This document shows, piece by piece, positions 1 to 12,210 of a stretch of DNA of 64,000 bases (its first letter is position 1; each line of letters starts with the position of its first letter). The notes under the pieces are model-generated. The model worked only from the letters and a program-made list of their open reading frames with translations. It had not been told where the DNA came from and did not search any database. A program made the translations under genes and the position numbers. Source of the stretch: Vicia villosa (taxonomy: Eukaryota; Streptophyta; Magnoliopsida; Fabales; Fabaceae); assembly GCF_029867415.1 (NCBI RefSeq), contig NC_081185.1, positions 69,821,156 through 69,885,155 of the forward strand. Direction: 5' to 3'.

Positions 1-1432
1 CTTTGTCTTCAACATTGACTTGCAAACATTTTCCTCGAACGCTTCTCAAGTTCAGTTTGTACATTCGGTTTTCCCCCTTTTCGACTTGAGCAACCAGATG
101 CCCTAGCTTGTCCTTCAAGTGTAATATCCGATCTTTCATGAATATCGAATAACCTTTTTCAGTGAGTTGCCCCAAACTCAAAATATTTGTCTTGAGATCT
201 GGTACATAGTACACATCTTGGATTGACCCAGTCAAGTCATCCTTCTGCAAGTAACAAATCGTACCTTTGCCTTCGACCTTCACTTTCGATGCATCTCCGA
301 AAGACACATGACCATCTTCAATCTTTTTCATTTCTTTAAATAGATGTTTGTGACCACACATATGGTTACTTGCCCCTGAGTCAAGATACCACATATTATC
401 ATTATTCGCGTCTACTTCTTTTTGAGTCATCAGCAGAAAGCCTTCATTCGCTTCGGCTTCCAAAGCTAGATTGGTTGTTTCTTCTACCTTCTTTTCGACT
501 CGACAATCTTTTGCAAGATGTCCCACTTTATCACAGTTATAGCATTTGTAGGAGTTACAATCCTTTGCATAATGACCATGTTTGTTACACTTGTAACATT
601 CTATGTTGGAGTAGTTCGACCGACCACCTCTTTGACCACGTCCTCTGCCACGCCAATTCTGCTGGCTTGACTGTCCTCTCTCAAAGTTGCTGCCTCGACC
701 TTTTCGACCACTGTCACGACCTCCACGGCCACGTCCTCTTCCTCGAAAGTTTTGAGAAAAGAGCACCTTTTCGTCTTTGGTGTACTCCTTGGTCTGAACT
801 GCTTCGTCGTTTGTCTCCTCCTTCTTTTTGATCTTACGTTGTTCGTGTGCCTCGAGAGAACCAGCTAGCTCTTCGACTGTGAGCGTTGCAAGGTCCTTCG
901 ACTCTTCTATCGCGCACACAACATTCTCAAAGTTATCGGTTAAAGATCTGAGAATCTTTTCGACAATACGAGCATCGGTCATCGTTTCTCCATTACGATT
1001 GAGTTTATTCACCACTGTTTGCAAACGCGTGATGTATTCTGATACAGTTTCCGACTCCTTCATCTTCATTCTCTCCAATTCTCCTCGAAGAGTTTGAAGA
1101 CGAACTTGCTTGACTCGGTTAGCTCCTTTGTATACTTTTTCTAACGTGTCCCATGCTTGTTTCGAAGTCGTTGCACTTGCAATCTTTTCAAAGCCTGATT
1201 CATCAACAGCTCGGAACAAGATGTACAGTGTCGTCTTATCCTTCGAACGCGTCTCTTTCAACGCCTTGGTTTGAGCCGCTGTATACCCCGTGGTATCTGG
1301 TTCTATGAAACCAGTTTCGACCGTCTCCCACGAATCTAGAGATCCAAGAAGAGCTTTCATTTGGATACTCCAGTTTTCGTAATTCGCCTTCGTTAATCGT
1401 GGTAGCGGCATTTGACTCATCGTATTCGCCAT
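1..1432 (-). CDS. Ty1/copia Gag-protease polyprotein, partial (runs off left edge)
   Basis: The minus-strand frame is open from the ATG at 1432 to the left edge, about 477 codons without a stop, so it is the 5' part of a longer Gag-Pol polyprotein. Gag packages element RNA in cytoplasmic particles; the protease matures the polyprotein. The start MANTMSQMPLPRLTK is typical of copia Gag. An arginine/glycine-rich stretch is followed by two CX2CX4HX4C zinc knuckles (CYKCNKHGHYAKDC and CYNCDKVGHLAKDC) and then the protease active site WYLDSGASNHM. The frame continues through the conserved DVYYVPDLKTNILSLGQL region toward integrase, which lies outside the window. The start was chosen because it follows the primer binding site directly. 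The lack of stops suggests a young copy. Family assignment is secure; activity cannot be judged. Confidence 0.9.
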   Translation of the reverse strand, partial: MANTMSQMPLPRLTKANYENWSIQMKALLGSLDSWETVETGFIEPDTTGYTAAQTKALKETRSKDKTTLYILFRAVDESGFEKIASATTSKQAWDTLEKVYKGANRVKQVRLQTLRGELERMKMKESETVSEYITRLQTVVNKLNRNGETMTDARIVEKILRSLTDNFENVVCAIEESKDLATLTVEELAGSLEAHEQRKIKKKEETNDEAVQTKEYTKDEKVLFSQNFRGRGRGRGGRDSGRKGRGSNFERGQSSQQNWRGRGRGQRGGRSNYSNIECYKCNKHGHYAKDCNSYKCYNCDKVGHLAKDCRVEKKVEETTNLALEAEANEGFLLMTQKEVDANNDNMWYLDSGASNHMCGHKHLFKEMKKIEDGHVSFGDASKVKVEGKGTICYLQKDDLTGSIQDVYYVPDLKTNILSLGQLTEKGYSIFMKDRILHLKDKLGHLVAQVEKGENRMYKLNLRSVRGKCLQVNVEDK

Positions 1433-1434
1433 TA

Positions 1435-1446
1435 GCTCTGATGCCA
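1435..1446 (-). promoter_or_regulatory. Primer binding site of the copia element
   Basis: On the minus strand the sequence reads TGGCATCAGAGC, one base away from TGGTATCAGAGC, the usual plant copia site complementary to the 3' end of initiator methionine tRNA. It lies three bases after the LTR end and two bases before the Gag ATG. It is where reverse transcription is expected to be primed. Confidence 0.75.
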
Positions 1447-1449
1447 ATT

Positions 1450-1757
1450 TGTAAAAAAAACTGACTGCTACTTCTGTTCTGCAGTTGTAACAATTTTGGA
1501 CACTTTTAACACTATACTTCCACTGGTGGAAGACTTGCTTTAAAACTGCACAGAACACTTTTTACTTTCTTGTTGAAAATGAAAATACAAACAAGTCTTT
1601 ATATAGACCTAAAAGACTTCTGCTATACTAGGAAATTAAAGCAAATAAATACTCTTAATATGCCACTATCTCTTGACTTTCCAACTACAAGAGACTCTTT
1701 TTTTTTCACTAACTTATCAATAAAAACTCACTTAATGACATTAAAGTTTATTCAACA
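1450..1757 (-). mobile_element. 5' LTR of the copia element
   Basis: Read on the minus strand this ~308-bp segment begins TGTTGAATAA and ends TTTTTTACA, giving TG...CA ends, and is followed by the primer binding site and Gag. A TATA-like TATATAAAG lies at 1597-1605 in the correct orientation for LTR transcription. The inner boundary is set by the primer binding site; the outer boundary (1757) is my best estimate, because the partner LTR and target-site duplication lie outside the window. Confidence 0.6.
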
Positions 1758-2870
1758 AAAAAACCGTGGAACAGAGTGAGGTGGAAATCAAAGTTTCAGA
1801 TCGGTTCAGGAAAAACAGAGCGTCCCGATCGATTCTGTGGTGCTTTCTGAGCGTGAAAGAATCTCCACCATTAACCAAAACACGCTGAGACGTATCCCCT
1901 TGGTTCACGTTTTGCTTCAAAGTTTTTTTAATCTAAATTCGTTCATAAAACATCATAAGCCGTGTTTGAATCTATCATTGTGTTCATAATCTTATTTGCA
2001 AGCTATCCGAGTCATTTAATTTGAGTTGTGTTGCAGGTTAAGAAATTTGCCATTGTAAGGGTTCATCGGCTCTAAATTGGGGTTTTTGGGTAGAGCTGAA
2101 ACAATCCCAAATTAACGGTGCTATAGTGTTTCGGACGCGACATTTACTTGATCTGGGCGTCTTTTTAGAATTTATTTTGCATGTATGATGACTGTGATAA
2201 TTGCAGGAATTGGCTACAAAACAAAACCGTGGGCAAAAGGTTCAAAACCTGTGGAGGACGACGAACAGGGGGAGCAGCGCGCATTTTGTTTTTTTAAATT
2301 TTGTTTTTAATATATTAATATTGGCAAGAGGAAGGCGTTTGTGACTCTAGGTAGTAGGTGGGTTCGAACCCCTTGAAGGACAATTCACTTTTTTTAAACG
2401 CATGTCATGGGCTGCCAACGGATTAAGTGCTTCCTTCCCCTCACGACCACGATACACTATCAAGCGCAGGCTGTTAGATCTTCCTCAATCCTGATCTGAA
2501 GGACCAGGCGGTAGCAGTCCATGGTACACTCTCTAGAACATTACACACCAGATCCCAGCGCCAGGTTTTGTCATTTCCTTTTACTGTTTGTGTTTTGTTT
2601 TGTTTTTTTTACATAGTAAGAACAAATTAGTTTTTTAGGGTTTTGATTTAATAAAATTGATTTAGTTAATTATTTTAGTAACTAACTTTTAAGTTAAATA
2701 GTTAAATAATTTAATTTGGATAATTAATTTAAATTAGGATTAGTCTAATTTTTTAATTAAGTAATTAGAATTTTTTTTTTAATTTTAGGTTTACAAATTA
2801 GGTTTAGCCTTCAATTTCAACAACCATAGATAACCCTAGAAATCTTTAGGTCGGTGTTGTCCATTAACTT
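1758..2870. other. Intergenic repeat-derived sequence
   Basis: No coding region is recognisable. At 2320-2395 there is a tRNA-like patch with a B-box-like GGTTCGAACCCC, but no cloverleaf can be built around it, so it is not called a tRNA gene. From 2590 to 2800 the sequence becomes extremely AT-rich. The stretch probably includes the decayed 5' part of the Tat-type LTR whose 3' end is at 3482. Confidence 0.4.
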
Positions 2871-3482
2871 AGTGTGTGGTTTTTTCTCATAAAACCTTCA
2901 TTCCCTAAAAATAAGGTATCCTCGCATGATGCCTAAAATGACTATTATATCCTTCCCTTAGACTACCTGCCCTCTTTATGGCATGGACAGTCTTGTGGCG
3001 AACGATACTTCCTCGATCACCCTTCACATCCAATTGAAAGACTTCCTGCCCTCTCATGGTACGGATAGACCCTTTCACCCTGAAAAGCTAAAAGAACAAA
3101 TTTCAAAACTTAGGGTAGTTGCTACTAATTGCTTGCTCTATTCAATTCTTTTCCCACTCTTTTTCAAATCAAATTCAAAAAGACTACGCTTATTTACAAG
3201 CTAAAGTTCTTCTTCAAGGTTTTTACTATTCACACCCTACTTTTCAAACAATTCAAATATTTTGAAAATAAAGTGAGCTAAGCAATTAAGAGCCCATGGA
3301 AAACCATGGATGCAAAGGGTGCTTTACACCTTCCCTTTGTATAACTTACCCCCCGAACTCAAAATCTTTCAAGGGTCTTTTCCTGTTCTTTTAGCCTTTC
3401 TATAATTGGATAAAATAAAAGTCGGTGGCGACTCTTACTATCCGCAACATTTCTTTCGATAAAGTCAGTTCACCGTATTACA
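2871..3482 (+). mobile_element. Decayed Ty3/gypsy (Tat-type) LTR, 3' portion
   Basis: The plus strand carries landmarks of the 3' end of plant Tat-type LTRs in order: a GGTGCTTTACACCTTCCC motif (3319-3336), TAACTTACCC, an AT-rich run, GTCGGTGGCGACTC (3421-3434) and a terminal ...GTTCACCGTATTACA ending at 3482. The minus strand of the Ogre LTR starting at 24554 shows the same order (ACACCTTCCC, TAACTTACCC, GGTGGCGACTC). No primer binding site or internal domain follows, so this is a solo or truncated LTR. Its 5' boundary cannot be fixed. Confidence 0.55.
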
Positions 3483-3532
3483 GTATTCATTAAGGGTAAT
3501 CCTTAATTTTGATAGTAGTTTATTTTTATATA

Positions 3533-3784
3533 TTACTTCCTCTGTCTCATAATAGGTGTCCTCTTTGAGATTTTCACAATTTTTAAGAAAATAATTAATT
3601 ATGTTGATTTCAATGATAAAATGAGTCTCATTTGCTAAAATAACCTTATTAATAATAGATAGCGGAGTACTTAAATGAATTAAAATACAATAAATAAGGG
3701 TAAGATAGTGGAAAGAAATAATAAATATCGTATTGGTATTCTAAATGGACAAATAATTTGAGACAAATCAAAATAGAAAAGTAG
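3533..3784. mobile_element. Stowaway-like (Tc1/mariner) MITE
   Basis: The ~250-bp segment begins TACTTCCTCTGTCTCATAAT, close to the widespread plant Stowaway-type terminus. Its right end, read on the other strand, begins TACTTTTCTATTTTG and continues TTTGTCTCAAATTATTTGTCC, matching the left end's GTCTCATAATAGGTGTCC imperfectly. The interior is AT-rich and non-coding. The TA target duplication is ambiguous in this AT-rich context. Confidence 0.45.
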
Positions 3785-3968
3785 AAAGTAGAGATATGAA
3801 GAACTATAGAAAATAGTCAACCACCAAGTACATTAACTCAATGACCTTTATATCCCTAGACAAAAGATCTAAGTTTCTATCCAAAACTATTAATTTGACT
3901 ATACTAATTCAAAAATGATATCGTTCAATGTTGAGAAACTTCAACCAGTAATTCTGAATAGAATATAA

Positions 3969-4081
3969 TTATTGATTGTATTAAGAATCTTCTAGTTTCT
4001 CAACACGACTTTGAGGTCAATTTTAGTAAGTGTCAAGCTAATTGTGTTGCTCATAGCTTAGCTCGAGCGGCCAATTCTTAG
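3969..4081 (+). pseudogene. LINE-type RNase H-like domain fragment
   Basis: The plus strand translates to a short frame ending HDFEVNFSKCQANCVAHSLA followed by RAANS and a stop. The block Q-A-N-x-V-A-H-x-L-A-R is the C-terminal part of the RNase H-like domain found at the end of many plant LINE polyproteins and in related host open frames. Nothing of the upstream catalytic part is recognisable. It is a relic of about 37 codons. Confidence 0.55.
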
Positions 4082-4876
4082 TCTTGACACATGGTTCTTT
4101 ATTTGAAGCTTGGAAATAACTTAAAAAATAAGAGAGGAAAAAGGGTGGGCTCCAAACATACAAACAAATCAAATCATTTGAAATCAGTTGGATTCTATAG
4201 ATATGTGTAATTAATTGCAAGTACAGTCTAATTATATTTCTATATAAGTGTCGCATATAGTTATCATTTGAGATATGAAATATTTGTTCATAAAGAAATG
4301 AAAAAGTGTGTACCCACCCCTTCAGCGGAAATGTAACCACTAATGGTAAGTGAATAATAAGTAGAAACTAAACCTAAATTTCCACACAAACATGGAAATT
4401 AAACCTAGAAATTCAATTGCATATGCTTTAAAAAATGAAAAAGAAAGAAATGGCATTACCTTGCAACTTCAGAACGATCCCATGAAGAAGGAACAACTTG
4501 AACAATTTTTTAGAAAGAATTAGAAATGGAAATGGATCAACATGAAGATTAAAGAGTCTTATCCAATTAACCAAAACACTTTGTGTTTGCTGTTTCACTT
4601 GCCCATGAACCATAATCAAACCCAAACACACAGCTAAAATATCCAATTAGAATTTTGACACGAATTGAACTCTTCCTATTGAATGACTTTGACATCTTAC
4701 GCCAAAATCCAAATAAATATTTAGTTACAGTCAATTCATAAACTTCATGTGAATATTCTAAGGTGAATAAATCTAAATCTAATATAAGAAAATTGTAAAA
4801 TAAGAATATATATGTAAGGTGTTTGATAAAATACAACATTATCTAATCAAATTGTAGAAAAAGAAAGATAACTCAC
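4082..4876. other. AT-rich sequence without recognised gene
   Basis: Short open frames occur on the minus strand, but none has a recognisable domain or similarity to the kinase exon next door. If the exon at 4877-4985 came from an unprocessed gene, this stretch is where its following intron would lie. I could not read the next kinase exon (activation loop or HRD motif) in any frame. Confidence 0.3.
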
Positions 4877-4985
4877 ATTTTCATAATCTAAATGCCTAAA
4901 AAGCTTAATCTCATGCAGAGTACGCTTCACATCCATATGATTATCCAAAGCATTCACTTCCTTCTTAATAACAACCATTTCATTC
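4877..4985 (-). pseudogene. Mitogen-activated protein kinase exon remnant
   Basis: On the minus strand this exon reads [20 protein letters not shown] then [17 protein letters not shown]. This is the segment of plant MAP kinases that carries the ATP-binding lysine (the IKK) and the start of helix C, with the hallmark D-x-K-R-T-L-x-E-I-K-L-x-R-H-x-D-x-E-N-V. The exon ends at a perfect GTGAGT donor (minus strand, 4876-4871) after the first base of a codon, so the fragment comes from an unprocessed gene copy. Several conserved residues are changed (for example IAN to EVN) and no other kinase exon is visible, so it is called a pseudogene fragment. Confidence 0.7.
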
Positions 4986-5390
4986 GGTTTAATGGTAACT
5001 TTGACCAATCATAAAAATTAGTCATAAAAGTAGAAAATCTGCACAGTTAATAGGGTTTGGATAGTTGATTTTGGCTTCCCAGAGTTCTACACATAAACTA
5101 AAGAAATTGATTGGAATATAAAACTTTAGAATGAATAGCCAGCTGCAAATGCCATGGTTATTTGGGATATGGAAGTTGGAAGAGGACAACCATTCAATTT
5201 TTCAAGAGTAAAAATTACAAGTATTAATCACAAAGATTAATAATACAAATTTAGATTACAATTAAGGATATGAAAATCACAAGATTAATGATACTACTCT
5301 CAATACCCACCAATATTTCTTTTGTTATAAAAATTAAATTTAGATTACTTATGTATTATTTAACTATAAAATAACTATATAATGTGCCAC
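4986..5390. other. AT-rich sequence, nothing recognised
   Basis: This stretch lies upstream (minus-strand sense) of the kinase exon. I looked for a first exon encoding the glycine-rich loop of a MAP kinase and did not find one. Poly-A/T runs and short frames only. Confidence 0.3.
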
Positions 5391-6302
5391 ATGCTACTAC
5401 ATGCATGTATGCTTTAGAGAGATGCTCTCTCTTCTCTCTAGAATACCTCCTCCCAAACTTTTATGATTTGTTGGTGGCTACCCCCCACTTTCATGGTGGC
5501 TCTCATCTACCATTTTTATGGTGGTCACTCCTCCCTCTATGAAGGATAATTCCTCTTTCACCCAACCTCACACTCATTCGTCCATCAGATCTAGCCCCCC
5601 CATCAGATCTTCCCTCTTTCCACTGCAAACCACCACTCAACCATCCTCCTCTCTGTTGAACCGGCCGCCGCCTTAGCTACCACCACTTCTAAAAGATGAA
5701 AATATCCTCAAGGTTGGTCTTAGCATCTCAAAGCCGCCACTCTCCTCTGTTTATGCTCTACAGGCTATGATTCGCGCACCCCAAAGCCGCCGTGGTTTTA
5801 CAACAGGTTGTATTTTGTCCCTCTTTCAGATCTAACTTTTTTTATCTTTATGTTGTCTATTTTATGCTTTGGCCATTTGGGTTTAAGACTGGATTCATGG
5901 TGTTTGATAAAAAACCTCAAAGGATTTTTATGTTTTGGAGTAACACTATCTCTAGTCAACAAAAAAGTTTTGAGCTTTTCATGGAAATGGACATTCTTGA
6001 GAACAAAGGAAGTCGATATGCGCATACACAAGTCAAAGAAATCATCCTTAATTGGATTTAGAAAAAGACAAGATTCTCATTCTTATATTGTCACTAATGG
6101 TGCTCTTACAAGAGTTGATGATTTGATGATATGTTGTTGTTTCTGGTTTGGTTGTATTCCTTTAGCTTTTGATAAATCTATGTTTAATGTCTTAGATACT
6201 TCTCAATTATGGATGACGTTTGTCCTATACCATAAGTCTATTGTTGTTTGTCATGTCTCTTAGCTTTTCTCTTAATGAAATAGTTTTCCCATTAAAAAAA
6301 AA
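5391..6302 (+). mobile_element. Possible retroposed sequence ending in a poly(A) tract
   Basis: A CT-rich, GC-richer block (5410-5790) resembling the 5' end of a transcript is followed by a 151-codon open frame (5808-6263) that I do not recognise. The segment ends ...CTCTTAATGAAATAG and an A-run at 6293-6303, the usual look of a retroposed 3' end. It could be an internally deleted LINE or a processed transcript. No clear target-site duplication was found. Confidence 0.35.
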
Positions 6303-7569
6303 ACTATTAAACAACTATATCCTTAAAAAATATAATTAAATTTCATTAGTTCACATAACTTCACACTATATTGATCAAATAAAATCATATAATTTTTATC
6401 CTTTCAAAGTACATAACATTTTGCGACCCGTTCCTATAAAATATGATGGTTGGTACTGAAGAATTTATTAACTATCCCACACACATATATGCTTTTGAAA
6501 TGATTTATGGTGTAAGATACTTACAGGTTATGATAACGTTTTTCCTAAAAAGTTCTTTTTGGGTTCTTAGGAAGAAAAGGTTGTTAAAATTTTGTAAACT
6601 TAATTATCCTAATACAATATTTTCTTAGATTGAAAAGATTTGTGCATGTGCTAGCTGACCAATATCTATTGGATTAACATTTGAGTCAATTTGGGCGAAT
6701 TTGTTCCAAAAATCATCTTTTCTATATGCTCTTTGCCCAAATATTGTCACATAGGTATGAGCACGAACACATAACATGTACAAAGAGCATAGGGAGAGAA
6801 GATCTATGAGCAAATTTGTCAAAACTGATTCAAATATTAATTCAATAAGAGATTGGCCAATTAGCTGAGGCAAAATATCATTTCAATCGAAGAAAATATT
6901 ATACAAGGATAATTAGGTATGGAAGATTTTTAAGATCCTTTTTCTTCCTGAGACCCAAAAGAAGGTAATAGGAAAAATGTTATCTTAACGTGCAGATCAT
7001 ATTTTTTTTACCAGGAAAATGACATGGAAATGGAGTGATGCACACAGTAAATAAGATATGAAGATATATACCGAAGTATATAATCTTAAACTAATTGAAA
7101 TGATTAAAAATATTAACTTTATTGACCAATTTAGTTTCAAAACATTTATTAACTTTTAAGTGTCAAAACGTTTTCATGCACAAAACTTTTTTATTGCACA
7201 AAACTTTTTCCTTTTTAAGTTTTTAAGTGTCAAATTTGGAAGTATATCAATTTCTTTCAAGTTTCAACCATCAACACTGACATTCATATCATCCAATCTC
7301 TTACATATTATCCCAAATACCTAATCGATTATCCCTTAACTCTTTAATTATTAAGTGAATTATTCTTAAATATTTGTCTTCTTAGAATGTCTTCTACTAG
7401 TCTTGCTTTATAATTTGGTGGTTTTTATATGTTTCCGAAAAAGATTTGTCCTATACTGTAAATGGTTGGTTTTGCTGAATTGTTTAAAAAGAGAGAAATT
7501 CTCATATCTTTTATCACAAAATTTAAAGTAATACAATTGTAAGATGAAGTGAAAATCTTTGTTTATGGA
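6303..7569. other. AT-rich intergenic sequence
   Basis: Only short frames without recognisable domains are present on either strand. Confidence 0.4.
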
Positions 7570-8140
7570 GGTTAAAAACAACAAATTTGAGTATGTTTTT
7601 AGTACATAATAAATTATCATTGGATCATGAAATTAAAGAAAAAATTCCAATGCCTTAGTTCATGAAATTAAAAAAGCAAATTGCTAATGTTGTTTGAATG
7701 AATGTATAAAAACTATAAATTCAAAAGAAAGATCATAACATTCACAAACAAGTTGAGTTATACAAACCCGTTAGAATGTCCACATGGACCTGGGCGAGAT
7801 GAAATACAGGCCAGCAAACATCCATCACCAAATTGCTCTTTAATGTGAGAATCTAGTTGCCGATCTTTCAGCTTCCTAGGCATTCAGAAGTTTATATTAA
7901 AGTACCCTTAATGGTAAGTAGACAGAAATACAATATAACGTTTTAAATAAGTTATGTTCGCATAAGGTCTTTGGAGATTGAGGTCGGTAGTATTAACAAC
8001 AATTTATTCTTTATCACAAAAACTAGTGTTTATATACTATCTCAACATAATGTAAATAATTTTCAAAGATAAATATTGTAAAAACATTAACTAGAGACAT
8101 ATATTAAAAACTATTTTCTATCTTACAGAATCTTTAATGG
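7570..8140 (-). repeat. Segment related to 20,630-22,205 (S8-derived duplication, copy 1)
   Basis: Three blocks here reappear in the same order near 20.6-22.2 kb: a block with ACATAATAAATTATCATT and ATCATGAAATTAAAG (about 7600-7640 versus 20660-20730), the ribosomal S8 exon (7773-7884 versus 20796-21395) and a block with AATTTTCAAAGATAAATATT (8055-8075 versus 22137-22157). Similarity extends beyond the exon into presumed introns and flanks, so these are two decayed copies of one genomic segment rather than retroposed cDNAs. Confidence 0.6.
7773..7884 (-). pseudogene. 40S ribosomal protein S8 exon remnant (copy 1)
   Basis: The minus strand reads [20 protein letters not shown] then [16 protein letters not shown], a close match to the C-terminal region of eukaryotic ribosomal protein S8 (eS8), where R-Q-x-x-x-x-D-P-H-I-E-E-Q-F and [13 protein letters not shown] are strongly conserved. 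S8 is a structural protein of the small subunit. No other S8 exon is readable nearby, and residues such as the proline after D-x-H are changed, so this is a gene fragment. A possible donor (GGGTTTGT) follows the exon. Confidence 0.75.
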
Positions 8141-8141
8141 A

Positions 8142-8726
8142 AGTTGTTTTCTTTTGTTAGACTCCTTTCATTTATGGTATGAGATTTATACGGGAGAGAA
8201 ACTGAAAAGAAGGAGAAAATATTTAGGGTTTGTTTTCCACGAGTTTTGGTTTTTAAAAATTTACAATTTATTTATTAATTAATTTTTAAAAATAGATTTG
8301 AAGAAATAATAAAATAAAATATGTTTAGTAATGTTATTTTTAAAATCTGTTTTAAAGATGTAAAAAAAAAATTTGTTTGAGAAATTTTTTATTAAAACAT
8401 ATTTTTAAAAAGAAACTTGTTTTATTCTTATTTTATTTTTATAATGAGTTTTCTTTTAATATATGAATTTATAAATTTATATATTGAATTTTTAATTTAT
8501 TTTTTTGTAAATTTATTGATAAATAAATAAATATGTTGTATAATTTATAGGGGTTGGATATTGTATTTTTCGTCTAAATTTAAATAACACTCTTATTATT
8601 TGTCAAAAAAAAAATAACACTCTTATTTTTTTATTTAGTTTGAAATAGGAAATAATTAAAGGCACAATAAAAAGTAATTTTAATTATTAAAACGAGGCAC
8701 CGAAAATACAGTTATATAATAACTAA
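8142..8726. other. Extremely AT-rich spacer
   Basis: Long A and T runs with no coding potential. There is a short repeat of AATAACACTCTTATT at about 8584 and 8611. The stretch ends at the 5' truncation point of the LINE that starts near 8727. Confidence 0.4.
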
Positions 8727-9953
8727 AAATAGAGCGCTTCTATTAAAGTGGAAATGGAGGCTTTTGAAGGGTGATGGGGCTGTTTGGAAGAGTTTTGTGC
8801 AGTGGAGGTACAAGAATATTAGACTTAAAGTGTTCCTGCCAGCGGGGGAAGGTTTTAACGCGAAAGATTTGAAATGGTGGCGTGATGTTCTTTCCATTGA
8901 TATCTTAAGGGACAACTCGGAAGAAGGTTTCAGCTCCTGTGTTCAATGTATAGCAAACAATGGTTCTAGCATTTCTTTTTGGTATAGCATTTGGTTGAGA
9001 AATCAATCGCTCTGAATCTCTTTCCCGGATTTGTTTGATCTCTCAACCAATAGATATGCATCAGTTGGGGATATTGTGGAGTGGGATAATGGCACTCAAA
9101 GATGGAAGTTTGAAAATCTTTTCGAATCTGTCTCTTATTTTCAGGTTTTAAATACAGTAGGAGGGCTGCAGTCGGCTAACTGGAAGCAGTTTCTAGATAT
9201 CGTAAACTCGTATTCGTTGGATTCATCTGCAGAGGACGGCTTCGTGTGGATTCCCAGGCAAGATGGTGTTTTTACAGTAGCCAGCGTGGCTGTTTTGCTA
9301 GAGGAGCATAAGGAGTCTGCTTGGGGTCTTGATATTAATAGGAGACTGAGCATCATGTGGAAATCGTCTGTTCCGCTAAAAATTAAAATTTTTGCTTGGC
9401 GGTTGTTGATTTCTAGGCTGCCCTTGAAAGATATGCTGGTGCTTAGAGGAATGGTAGCGAACATCATAGATCCTAAATGCCCTTTTTGTGACATCCATGA
9501 GGAATCCTTGGACCACTTGTTCTTCTTGTGCCAAGCTTCTAAGAATATTTGGGAAAAGGTTCTGGCGTGGATTGGCTTTAGCTCAGGTTCTTTTCGGGAG
9601 GCGTTTTTGGGTCTAGACGATATTCAACTCAAGGTGACAAACTCACATATCCAAAATAAAGTCAATGTTATTTGGTTGGCGACTACGTGGAGCTTATGGC
9701 TTATGAGGAATGATAATGTCTTCAACAACGTCCCTTTCAGCTTTGAGACGGTGTTTAACAGAATTGTGTTTCTGTCATGGAGGTGGTCGGAGTGTAGTTT
9801 TTTGTTACCTAGATCTAGTTTCTACGATTGGTATAAGTTACCCTTATAGTGATCTAGTTCTCTGTTTTTTCTTTCCCGTTTGTAAGGGTTGCACCCCTAG
9901 TGCGTTTTCCTTTCAATCAATTGCTTATTGAAAAAAAATAAAAAAATAAACTC
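8727..9953 (+). mobile_element. 5'-truncated LINE (L1-type), C-terminal ORF2 plus poly(A)
   Basis: The plus-strand frame begins at the truncation point with NRALLLKWKWRLLKGDGAVW, a segment found between the reverse transcriptase core and the C-terminus of plant L1-type LINEs. It continues through a TGA stop at 9013-9015 in the same frame to 9849. The distal part contains the zf-RVT domain (W-K-S-S-V-P-L-K-I-K-I-F-A-W-R, then CPFCDIHEESLDHLFFLC with the Cys/His ligands), and ends in WSLWLMRNDNVF...WRWSE. A 3' UTR ending AATTGCTTATTG leads into an A-rich tail at 9931-9953. The internal stop and 5' truncation make it inactive. Confidence 0.85.
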
Positions 9954-10336
9954 AATTATAGTTTTTGTCTTTTGCCTCATGCCGTTGATTTTATGTTTTG
10001 GGTTTCTTAAATAATTTTGTTTATGTTAATAATAAAAAAATTGGGTATGTGATTCTGTACAATTTTATTTTGCATTTGCTTCATAGTTAAATAGTTTCAA
10101 CCATTAATAATTTTTTTTTTTAATAAGCAATTTGGATCTACCGGGTTTCGAACCATTAATAATATTAATAGTTTTTCAATAACAATGAAAATGAAAAATA
10201 TCACATCAACAACGGCCGAGCACGAGAGTCTTTACTTATCCAACCTGTAACGTTCTGATTTAATTTAAATTTTTTTTTGTGATTTAACGATGTAATATTT
10301 GGTGATTTTATTATGTGATTGGTGTTTTGGTGTACT
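9954..10336. other. AT-rich spacer
   Basis: No gene recognised. A short GGGTTTCGAACC motif at 10141-10155 resembles a Pol III B-box but has no tRNA context. Confidence 0.3.
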
Positions 10337-11699
<1,363 letters not shown>

Positions 11700-12210
11700 G
11701 TGCTAAAAAATCTCACCTCATAACTCATTATGAAAATACTGTTCACTCATTATGCTAAATATTATCACTACTTTGGTAGTGCAATAATAGAGTGCGAATC
11801 AAATGTTAATTTAAATTAAAAGAAACATCCATGTAATTAGTTTTTTAATTAAGCAGAAATCAATTAAACTTCCCGTGGTAAATTAAATGGTTCATTTATT
11901 ATGCTTACTGTATCAATATGAATACATCAGGAAACATTGCCCAAATTGGGAAATGTATCCCCTCAAACATGTAAAAAGAGACATAAGTAAGAAAAAGGAG
12001 AAGTATATATAAATATTTGATAGAGAAATTTACATGCCACTAAAAGCATAATTTAAGTGATATAACGCATACAAAGAAATTTTTACTAACATAACCAAAA
12101 CAATGGTTTATCATATCTTAGGTTCAGATGATTACAAATGACTATGTCTGATTGGAAAAAGGAAAAGTGGGTGAAGTATTTTGGTGTTATAAATGGTAGG
12201 GAACATATAT
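11700..12210. other. AT-rich spacer
   Basis: No coding frame, RNA gene or repeat unit recognised in this stretch. Confidence 0.35.

Noticed and set aside
2341..2390. Possible tRNA gene around GGTTCGAACCCC
   Set aside because: Only a B-box-like motif is present. No acceptor stem, anticodon arm or D arm can be drawn, so it is treated as SINE- or tRNA-like debris.
5808..6263. 151-codon open frame as a host gene
   Set aside because: It shows no recognisable domain, overlaps an equally open frame on the same strand, and ends shortly before a poly(A) tract, so it is more likely part of a retroposed sequence.
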